A stretch of DNA of 28,138 nt from Heterotrichella gracilis. Taxonomy: Eukaryota; Sar; Xanthophyceae; Tribonematales; Xanthonemataceae. The stretch lies in NCBI GenBank assembly GCA_032358255.1, contig JAULBX010028549.1, forward strand, positions 1-28,138. Reading direction: 5' to 3'. The notes under the pieces were generated by a model. The model did not search any database. It was given only the letters and a program-made list of their open reading frames with translations, and was not told where the DNA came from. Each line of letters begins with the position of its first letter. Position 1 is the first letter of the stretch. Below, one piece after another: positions 20,584-28,138 of this stretch. The translations under genes were made by a program, and so were the position numbers.

Positions 20584-23500
20584 ATGACTACCACCATGCA
20601 GCGTGCACACACCTCCATGGCAGCAGAAAGCTCCTTCATCGGGCGCAGCGCAACGACAAAGCCCAGCGTGAGCAGCCATGGCCGCCCATCACTCCCCAGC
20701 TCCACCTACCGCGTCAGGCATCGCAGCTCCCACCCCATCAGGGCAGCTGCAGAGACGGAAGCCTCGCCCAGCGAGATGCTGGACCGGGCTTCCAGCAAGA
20801 AGGACGACGCTGCCTTTGACCCACGCGCCTTCCGCCGGTCCCTGAACCAAACGGGGAGGTACACCCGCCGGACCGTCAACGACCCCGACAGCCTCTCCCT
20901 GATGGAGGAGCATGGGGTTGGGTACTCCTCCACTGGCCTGGTGGCCCAGATGCGGGAGCAGGACAACACCTGGAAGCAGGGGGACATCACAGTGAAGCTG
21001 GCCGAGGCCTATGGGTTCTGCTGGGGCGTGGAGCGGGCTGTTCAGATGGCGTACGAGGCCCGTAAGGCTTACCCAGGCCAACGGCTGCACATCACGAACG
21101 AGATCATCCACAACCCAAGTGTCAACCAGCGGCTGAAGGAGATGGACGTGATGTTCATCGAGGAGGCGGAGACCAAGGACTTCAGCAACGTGAAGGAGGG
21201 GGACGTGGTCATCCTGCCTGCCTTTGGGGCCTCAGTACAGGTAGGCTGGGGGCAGTCCTCATCCCAGGTCTCACCTGGGGTGCATCACATGTGAACATGC
21301 TGGTGGCATGGCCTTAGAGTGACCAGTGATGGTCTGTGTGTCCAATGGCACCGTAAATTGTGAGCGCAATGCAGTCAGTATCCTTGTCGGGGGGACGCCC
21401 AATCTGCAGCAGCACTTCCACAGTCCACCTGCCGGCGTGCTCAGCAGTGGTACCATACCAAAACGACGTGTTCCCACACCTTCAGTAACGCACTGCACCT
21501 TTGCATAAACCACTCCAACCTTATAGGAAAAAAGCACAATGCAACAGGGTGCACTCCACCCCACCCACCATACACACACCCAACCCCACCCCACCGCACA
21601 CCACACACACATGCCTCCCTCCTCCCGCAGGAGATGAAGCTGCTGAACGACCGGGGCGTGCAGATCGTGGACACCACCTGCCCCTGGGTGGCCAAGGTGT
21701 GGAACGCGGTCGACACCCACACCCGCAAGGGCCACACCTCCGTCATCCACGGCAAGTGGGCGCACGAGGAGACGATCGCCACCGCCTCCTTCGCGGGCAC
21801 CTTTGTCATCGTCAAGGACCTCAAGGAGGCCCAGTATGTGTGCGACTACATCCTCAACGGGGGCGACAAGGCGGAGTTCCTGGCCAAGTTTGTGGACGCT
21901 GTTTCGCCTGGCTTTGACCCGGATGTGGATTTGGAGCGCGTGGGGCTGGCCAACCAGACCACCATGCTTAAGGGCGAGACAGAGGAAATTGGCAAGATGC
22001 TGGAGCGCACCATGATGCGCAAGTATGGGCCCGCCAAGCTGAACGAGCACATCCTGGTGATGGACACCATCTGCGACGCAACGCAGGTGGGTGCGGGTGG
22101 GGTGCGGTAGGGGGCCGCTTGCAGGTATCACAGCGCAGCAGGTTGCATGGCTTGGAGGTATCAAGACCTGCGTTGCACTGCGTCGCATGGTCTCATCCAT
22201 GCGATAGTCCTTATGGGACTGCCGAATTGTGCCAATCGATAGTCTAGAGCACGTTTTGGTCATGGACACCATCTGCGACGCAAGGCAGGTGGGTGCAGGG
22301 GGGGGGTGGGAAGTGGGGCGGACATGCACTGGAGGGGCGTATCAGTAGCTGCATCTGCTGCAGGGCTGTGCTGCAGGGCGGGGCGTATCAGTAGCTGCAT
22401 TGCAATGCGCTGCATGGCCCGATCCCCCGCATTGGCTTCATACGGCTGCCAGCTTGTGCCAATTCCCAGTGACGGGGTTTTGGTGCTGCATGCAATTTGC
22501 AGCAAATGCCGCGCCCGGATGCCAGGCGCAGACCCCGATGCCACTGCCATTCAATCTCACCCATGCACATGCTGATGACGCACACCACATCCCTTCCGCC
22601 ACATCGCCGCAACTCACCATCACATATCACACCCTGGGCGCCATATCACATTCCCATCCATGCAACATCTTCTACCGCTAGCGCCTCATCTGCACCCACC
22701 CACCCCCTCCCTTCCCCTCTATAGGAGCGCCAGGACGCTGTGTACGAGATGGTTGGCAAGCAGGAGGTGCCGCAGGAGAAGCTGGACATGCTCATTGTGG
22801 TTGGGGGGTTCAACTCATCAAACACAAGGTGAGCGGGCAGACTGTACACCCTAAACTCGATTTTGCCGTACACCCTAATGAACACTAAAGAGAAGCCGGA
22901 CATGCTCATTGTGGTGGGGGGGTTTAACTCATCAAACACAAGGCAGGGTTAGGGTCACCAGTTTTAATGTTTGAATGAAATCTCTAATGTACCCTACACC
23001 CTAGCTAATTGTGGTGGGGAGGGTTCAACCGGTCAAACACAAGGTGAGTGGCAGACCTTCACTCTATGCCCTAGACCCTTATGTATCACATACCCCAATT
23101 TTACCCTTAAGCTGGACATGCTCATTGTGGTGGTGGGGTTCAACTTGTCAAACACAAGGTGAGCTGGCAGACCGTACACCCTAATACACCTTAACTTACA
23201 CCCTCATCATCTCGCACGTCTTACCTTTACCCTTGGACATGGTCATGGTGGTGGGGGGTCAATTCGTCAAGGACCAGATCGGGCTGGGGTTTGCATCTGA
23301 GGTTTCTGAGGAGTTGAAACCTTGCTATGTTCCTCCAGCGTACCTTGTGGGTGATCATGTGTGCATATTGATTGGCTGGGTCCCATCTTACCAGTGACAC
23401 CCGCACTTGCCGTTGTTAACTCGCGGGGGTGGTGGCAGGTCTGACCAACCAACCAACCCGTGTGTTTAAAATTGCACGTGCGGATGCAACTAGCAGGATG

Positions 23501-25594
23501 GGGTCCAGCCAGCCACCATGTGTGCCAATACTGTCATACTTACTGGCCTATAAATTTGTGGGTGGGTGTGTGTGGTGGGGGGTGTAGGGGGGGGGGGGGT
23601 ATTTAGTACCCTGTTCTTTTGTAATGAAACGTGTCCTATCCCTCAATCTGTCTTACAATGTTGCGGTCCATTAGGGCCTCCGCTATTCTATATCCCCCCT
23701 CACCCTCGTCCCTTCAGCCCTTGCGGCAGAGCGGCTTCATTGAGTGGCAATGACAAAAACCAACAGTGGCTCACTGACGCCCAATCTGGTGCAGGTGCTG
23801 CAGGCACACGCGCCATGGATCTCTGATGCATGGGCTACCAGACCCCAACGCTTGATTGCAATTAGCCTGGCAATGGCCTGATGCCCCACATCCTACCACA
23901 GTGCCTCTTGTGTTCCCTGACACACCCTTCCCCCCTGCCCCCGCAGTCATCTGCAGGAGATCGGCGAGCTGAAGGGAGTGCCCTCCTTCTGGGTGGACTC
24001 TGCTGCCCGCATCGACGTCGCGGCCAACAAGGTTAGTTAGTTAGTTAGTTACATGCATTCCAGCAAAATAGCCAGATCAGCAGTCAGTCTTGCACATGCG
24101 GCGCCACGCAGCTCTTTCCTGGCACTGTTTGAACCATCTATTGATCCCACGCGGAGTAGGTTAGCCCACGTGGCCCTAGGCTTACCTACCCGCTTTGCCC
24201 CCTCTACCCTACCAAACACCATACATTTAGGAACCCTATCGTCTGATAAACGTCCTAAATGTCCCAACCAGCTTAGCCTAATGTCCCTGAGTTTGTCACT
24301 TATGCTTTGTTGCCCACACTTGCTAAGGAGAACGGAGATAGGGGTGTGCACCAACCTTGAAACCCCACACAGGGCCCTTAAACAGTCATTTTGAAAAACC
24401 TCTAATCTAGCAAGTTGAGGCTGCCTAATAGCCCAGCTGTCAGCCCCATATAAAAGGGTTGTCAGCACCACTGCACTAAAACCCGGCATCTTGTGCGCAG
24501 ACTGATGCGCCTGTTATGCCACAAAACCCCTCTGAGCGACGCAAAGGCGCCACCTGCACGGCTCAAGCGGTGTCATATCTCCGCGTCTAAAGTATTATCA
24601 TTAGTAAAAACACTTCCTAGACAAGAAAACTTGTCCACAACTTCCACCTGCTGCCCATCTAATACAACCACCGGCAGCTCCTGTTCAGTTTTTACTACTA
24701 CTAGGATCTTGGTCTTAGGGACGCTAACTAATAAACCCACTTTTTAAAAATCACAAACACCTGAGAAAGCGCTGTTGCCACCTCCGACTGGGATTCACAA
24801 ACCAGGGTGATGTCATCTGCATACATAATCAAGAAAACGATACGCTGTAAATTATCCTTAACGGTACGAGACGAGGCCCTATACAACTGGCCATCTACCT
24901 TGTAAGCTATGGCAATACCTTTGGTCCTGCACAACCTCAAGCACTTGCCTTGCCACCGTGTCTACCAACTAAATTGAAAAGAGAAGGAGCTAAAACGCAA
25001 CCCTGCTTCAAACCGGTGCATATCTGAAAGGGGGGGGAAATGTCCCCAAAGGCACGGACCACACACGTCGTATCAAGGTGCAGCTCAGGCCAACAAGGTG
25101 ACTTCAGTTAAATATGTTTCTCAGTTTCTTTTTTTTGAGATCTGTACATTTTGTCCTGTCATGCATAGTTCTGCATTTTCACAAATGAGTTATAAGTTCA
25201 GCATAAATAACCGGATAAACAACCGGATTAATACCCTGATTTAGGTTTAAAATTGAAAAAAATGGATAATATAATGAATAACAAAAATTGGCAGGGAAAT
25301 GGCAGGGATTTGTAGTTATTCATTATATTATTCATTTATTTTGCAATAAACAGTAAATAATACATACATTTGATGTAGGTGACCCACAAGCTTGCGCATG
25401 GCGAGCTGGTGGTGACCGACAACTGGATCAGCGACAGGCCCCTGGTGATCGGGGTGACGTCGGGGGCGTCCACACCCGACAAGGCTGTGGAGGATGTGCT
25501 TGACCGCATCTTCAAGATCAAGGACCCCAGCTTCAGCGGGATTGCGCCCAAGCAGACCTCGGTGGGCAAGCCGAGCCACGGGGAGGAGCACTGA
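20584..25594 (+). CDS. ispH (HDR): 4-hydroxy-3-methylbut-2-enyl diphosphate reductase, plastid (IspH/HDR)
   Basis: Five exons, 20584-21240, 21631-22086, 22725-22828, 23947-24031 and 25379-25594, join in phase to 505 residues ending in TGA. The first about 60 residues are rich in Ser, Thr, Arg and Ala, ending near IRAAAE, a typical chloroplast transit peptide. The catalytic body has the three [4Fe-4S] cysteines: [11 protein letters not shown] (C146), [12 protein letters not shown] (C236) and DTICDATQ (C367). It also has [25 protein letters not shown], a plant-type insertion around [29 protein letters not shown], and VTSGASTP near the end. The enzyme reduces HMBPP to IPP and DMAPP, the last step of the MEP isoprenoid pathway in plastids, using ferredoxin. 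Length and C-terminus match plant and algal HDR. Intron 4 carries an antisense LINE. The edges of exons 2 and 3 and the coding end of exon 5 are duplicated nearby. In-frame codons exist upstream to 20473, but ATG 20584 gives the better transit peptide. Confidence 0.96.
22057..22290 (+). repeat. Duplicate of ispH exon 2 end with splice donor
   Basis: The last about 30 nt of exon 2, encoding MDTICDATQ with the third cluster cysteine and a GTGGGTG donor, recur at 22259-22288. The copy reads MDTICDARQ and also has a GTGGGTG donor. The spacing is about 202 bp. The intronic sequence after each copy is also related (GTATCA and TTGCATGG blocks), so a roughly 200-bp exon-intron segment was duplicated. 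Confidence 0.85.
22785..23275 (+). repeat. Five-unit tandem array of ispH exon 3 end
   Basis: The true exon 3 end (donor after 22828) is followed by four progressively altered copies ending near 22942, 23043, 23158 and about 23270. The period is 101-115 bp. Copies 1 to 3 keep GGTT(C/T)AAC, TCAAACACAAG and a donor-like end (GCAGGG, GTGAGT and GTGAGC). The fourth has lost it. Spacers contain TACACCCTAA motifs. The first unit is the functional exon, because it alone is continuous with upstream coding sequence. Copies 2 and 3 carry changed residues in the conserved GGFNSSNT motif. Confidence 0.88.
24022..24033 (+). repeat. Target-site duplication, left copy (spans ispH exon 4/intron 4 junction)
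   Basis: GGCCAACAAGGT at 24022-24033 is repeated exactly at 25088-25099, on either side of the LINE fragment. The next bases on both outer sides differ. Ten of the twelve bases are the end of exon 4 and the last two are the GT of the donor. Confidence 0.85.
24034..25087 (-). mobile_element. 5'-truncated LINE (non-LTR retrotransposon) fragment, antisense in ispH intron 4
   Basis: Read on the minus strand, this encodes the C-terminal half of a LINE reverse transcriptase and the region after it. [15 protein letters not shown] lies at about 25015-24971. The catalytic YADD lies at 24823-24812 within [25 protein letters not shown] follows. An intact 146-codon stretch at 24489-24049 then holds LLYGADSW and [12 protein letters not shown], typical of the post-RT part of these elements. 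Frameshifts separate these pieces, so the copy is dead. Its own TAA (24051-24049) is followed directly by a (CTAA)n tail running into the target-site duplication. A simple-repeat 3' tail, a 5' truncation and a 12-bp duplication are the signature of target-primed reverse transcription. Confidence 0.92.
25088..25099 (+). repeat. Target-site duplication, right copy
   Basis: Exact match to 24022-24033. It keeps the pre-insertion arrangement AACAAG|GTGACT, showing that the original ispH intron 4 began with GTGACT and was about 280 nt long before the LINE landed. Confidence 0.85.
25265..25332. repeat. AT-rich inverted repeat (16-17-bp arms) in ispH intron 4
   Basis: TAATATAATGAATAAC at 25267-25282 is the exact reverse complement of 25315-25330, with a 32-nt loop containing two GGCAGGGA blocks. 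It lies about 50 nt before the acceptor at 25377-25378. It is probably a folded intron segment or the remnant of a small element. Confidence 0.6.
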
Positions 25595-25924
25595 GCAGGG
25601 GGCAGCTGGAGATGGGTGTGGTAGGAAGTGTTCAGCCGGAAGCGTTCAATCTGGACACGTATCAGATTGGGGCTTTTACATGTTCAGCGGGACTCTTTGC
25701 AAGCAGACCTCGGTGGGCAAGCCCAGCCACGGGGAGGAGCACTGAGCAGGGGGCAGTTGCGGATTGGCGTGGTTGGAAATTGGGTGTGGTTGGGTCAAGC
25801 TGTGGTTAAAATCAGCTGGAAGTGTTCAATCTGGACACGTATCAGATTGGGGGTTTCCGTTTTCAGCGGGATCGCGCCCAAGCAAACGTCGGTGGGCAAG
25901 CCCAACCCCGGGGAGGAGCATTGA
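25539..25924 (+). repeat. Three tandem copies of the ispH C-terminal coding end
   Basis: The true end (about 25530-25594) encodes [20 protein letters not shown] and TGA. Two copies follow: 25683-25745 encodes [20 protein letters not shown] and TGA, and 25862-25924 encodes [20 protein letters not shown] and TGA. Linkers share a TTCAATCTGGACACGTATC block. The periods are 151 and 179 bp. Each copy begins after a pyrimidine-containing TTCAG that could act as an acceptor. The copies keep an open frame and a stop, which is more than random decay would preserve if they were old. Confidence 0.9.
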
Positions 25925-27062
25925 GTAGAAGGGGCGTGGTGTCTGTAGGGCGTTAGATACCCTGTGGTAGGGTGGACCTGTGGGTCGGTTGTTGTGGCCG
26001 TAAGATGAGGTTTTGCTGGTCCAGGGAAGTGCATATGGGGCGGTATTGGCTGCGCAGCATGCACTGAAATCAGATGAGGGCTCCATGGAAAGTGTCATGG
26101 GGATGATTGGCTGTGCTGCCGGCGGACAAGGGGATTGGGATGGGGATTTGGCATTCATGGACAGTTTGTAGGGTATTTTTACAGACCACATGCGGGTGTG
26201 GCTTGCTCGCGAATTGGTGGCTCGCCAATTGGTTACTGCTGTGATCAATGCATGCCATGGAGTGGCAGTACTGCAGCTTTTGTACCTGGGAATGGTCCAT
26301 CAATATTAGGATCGCAGGCTGGGACTGTTGATGACATGATACCATGTAGCTTTACAATATGACGATATGCTAAGTAGTACGCCTTTATTGCAATATGCAG
26401 AGTGCAGCAGTTGGCAGTGCAATGTGGGTGCATATGCCCGCTTGCAACAGGTAATTTCTTGAAAGAAATACCGTCCCCGTGGCTGGGCGCAGCATGGTAT
26501 AAAATTGCCTGAAAGCACGTTATCAACAATTATATTATTGGGAACGAGATGTGCTATGGACTGCATGCACGCCGCTGCCACCCGCGCCGCACTACCGAGC
26601 GCTCAGAAAATTTCCTTAAGGAGGCGCGTGCAATTGTCTACTGAGACTACCGTAGTCACTACTGATTTTAATTGAGTCACGGCCGGTCTGCCAATGCAAG
26701 CCAACATTTTCTAGTTTGCATATGACCCCACCAGGCCCAAAAAATTGAATGAAAGCAGGGCAACAAATCTGCGATGCTGGCAGTCCCCAGCATGTGGCGC
26801 ATCCCACACCAACACCCTGGTGGACAGAAGACATCCCACTGGGCAAATCCTATCCCTGGGAAAGGATTGGGATAAACATGGCAGGCACAGTGCCATGGCA
26901 GGAGGGAACTGCTTGGTGTCGTTTGTGCATTGCAGCTTGCCAAGGCGAATTGCTAGCCTGGCTGCATTGCTGGCGCGCATGTATGAAACTGGCTACATGC
27001 TGGGGAAAACAATTCCACAAATCTACCTATCTACCTACCCACTTACCATGCCATACCCCACC
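25925..27062. other. Convergent intergenic region, no gene recognised
   Basis: This lies between the 3' ends of ispH (+) and the coiled-coil gene (-). Overlapping open frames on both strands at 26745-27324 reflect base composition and the neighbouring exon. No repeat, RNA gene or element was recognised apart from an ordinary CTACCTATCTACCTAC run near 27021-27036. Confidence 0.5.
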
Positions 27063-27878
27063 TCACCCCTCCACCTTGTCCTCCCCAGCAATGTACTGCC
27101 AGAAGCTGTACCCCTTGCGCTCCCCCGCCTTGCCACCACCTTTACCCCCCTCCGCAGCCAGATTGGCCCGAGCAGCCTCCATGTATCGCCGCTGCAGCTC
27201 CGCACCCCGCGCCCTCTCGGTCTCTAGCTCCGCCCCTAGTCGCTGCACCTCTTCCACCAGGGCAAGCAGCTCAAGGTCACGGTCGGAGACAGCCACGCCC
27301 CCTGCATGGGAGGGTTTGGGTTAGGGTTTGGAATAGGGTTTTGGGTATGTCATGATGCTGGGCAGATCAAGGTCCACTAAGGCAAGCAGCTAGATGTTCT
27401 TGGTCCGGGATAGCCACGCCGACCGATATCTGAGGTACAGGCTAGGATTTGATTGAGCATCAGGATTTGGGCCATGATAATACACCTTGAGCGTGATTGC
27501 TAGGGTTCAGGGAGGGTTTCCTGGGTTGGGCCCATTGCATCAGCAGCTTAGAATTGAGCCGGTACATGTGCACCATCTCAAGTCACCCCACCTGGCAGCT
27601 CAAAACCAGAGTCCCGCTCGCCGCCGCCCTCCCCACCCCTCTCCTCCGCCTCCACCCCTTCAGCCCCCTCCGCCACCCCACCCACAGCCTCCGCCTCCCT
27701 TCGCCGCAGCGCCTCCACCCTCGCAGCGATGGCCGACTGCTGCGCCTGCAGCCTGGCAGCTTCCAGCTCAGCGCCGAGCTGGTCTGCCAGTGCTGACTTG
27801 GCATTAAGTTGCTGCGTGAGCTCCTGGTGTGTGGCCATTAACTGCGCAAGGGTGGCCTGGGCCTCGGTGCACTGGGAC
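27063..27878 (-). CDS. Coiled-coil protein, last two exons (5' part outside window)
   Basis: The minus-strand exons 27878-27592 and 27301-27063 (TGA) join in phase (P|G junction) to about 174 residues. The first is a long Ala/Gln/Leu/Glu helix with heptad spacing (QLMATHQELTQQL, ADQLGAELEAARLQAQQ), then a Glu/Gly-rich linker. The second resumes the coil (LVEEVQRLGAELETERARG) and ends GYSFWQYIAGEDKVEG. No enzyme motif or membrane segment is visible. The acceptor at 27879-27881 shows that more exons lie upstream, but those at 27900-28138 could not be recognised. It could be a structural or tethering protein. I do not recognise the family. Confidence 0.68.
27302..27421. repeat. Telomere-like spacer and decayed copy of coiled-coil exon start
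   Basis: After the exon edge at 27301, TTTGGGTTAGGGTTTGG-like sequence runs to about 27345. At 27371-27420 a copy of the exon start (27253-27300) appears, recognisable by GGCAAGCAGCT and AGCCACGCC blocks with several substitutions between. This is the same arrangement as in the other genes. Confidence 0.7.
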
Positions 27879-28138
27879 CTGCACGTAACGGGGATACATC
27901 TACATCCCCCCCACATGATCCATGCAATTGGATGTACACAAATATAAAAATGTTTTGAAAGTAGAGTTTCACATGGATTAAACCCGCGTCTGCTGCTGCG
28001 CCACCAACACCCTCCCCACCTGCCCCCCACCCATCTCCTGGGGTACCCTCCCTCCCTCGCTCCCCACCTCCACTGTAGAAAAACTGCCTCCTTGCCCCCC
28101 CCCAACCCCCCCCCGCCCCCCCCCCCCCCCCCCCCCCC
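27879..28138. other. Window end: unassigned sequence and poly-C tract
   Basis: No exon was recognised. From about 28078 the plus strand becomes almost pure C, with over 20 uninterrupted C at the very end. Such tracts often mark a contig edge or an unreliable assembly. Confidence 0.5.

Noticed and set aside
22887..23275. Several successive real exons encoding a repeated protein segment in ispH
   Set aside because: IspH has a single such segment. The copies have mutated motifs and donors and lack matching acceptors, so they are intronic duplicates.
26745..27324. Overlapping plus-strand open frames of 160 and 191 codons
   Set aside because: They are antisense to the coiled-coil exon and its 3' flank. 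The minus strand has the in-phase splice junction and heptad repeats.
3641..27990. tRNA-derived SINE suggested by similar GGATT(G/A)AACCCGCGTC blocks at 3641 and about 27971, the second near a TGGCGCAGC box-A-like string
   Set aside because: No foldable tRNA surrounds either site, the 3641 block is coding exon, and one 15-of-16 match is expected by chance in a window this size.

Overview
The window looks like nuclear DNA of a green alga (Chlorophyta), probably not Chlamydomonas. Coding exons are GC-rich and split by many spliceosomal introns. One gene encodes a plastid-targeted MEP-pathway enzyme (IspH/HDR). Introns are littered with short runs of TTTAGGG/CCCTAAA, the plant and Chlorella-type telomere motif. 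The species cannot be named from sequence alone.

Layout, left to right. (1) 406-1384 (+): the last three exons of a Shewanella-like protein phosphatase, whose 5' part lies outside the window. (2) 2464-8383 (+): a nine-exon gene for a 675-residue membrane-anchored 5'-nucleotidase/UshA-type metallophosphoesterase; every exon joins in phase. (3) 9825-11299 (+): an F-box/leucine-rich-repeat protein, intact only if a roughly 62-nt intron is removed from inside the F-box. (4) 12974-17709 (-): at least nine exons of an uncharacterised protein with sugar-active six-hairpin-like features; one exon carries an in-frame TAA. (5) 20584-25594 (+): a five-exon ispH (HDR) gene with transit peptide and all three iron-sulfur cysteines; its fourth intron holds a 5'-truncated antisense LINE with a clear 12-bp target-site duplication. 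(6) 27063-27878 (-): the last two exons of a coiled-coil protein that continues beyond the window. The long spacers at 1385-2463, 8384-9824, 11300-12973, 17710-20583 and 25925-27062 show no convincing genes.

The genes are not an operon and share no obvious pathway: two phosphoesterases, an E3-ligase adaptor, a putative glycan-active protein, an isoprenoid enzyme and a coiled-coil protein. What unites them is their intron architecture. In four of the five clearly multi-exon genes, short pieces of exon edges (an exon end plus its splice donor, or an acceptor plus exon start) recur as degenerate tandem copies inside the adjoining intron or 3' flank. The copies are typically about 90-180 bp apart and often separated by telomere-like TTTAGGG/CCCTAAA spacers. 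I found at least eleven such sites. This exon-edge duplication is the most unusual signal here and may show how introns grow, or shift their boundaries, in this genome.

Exon chains were assembled by hand from splice consensus, reading-frame phase and remembered family motifs. No database search or RNA evidence was available.
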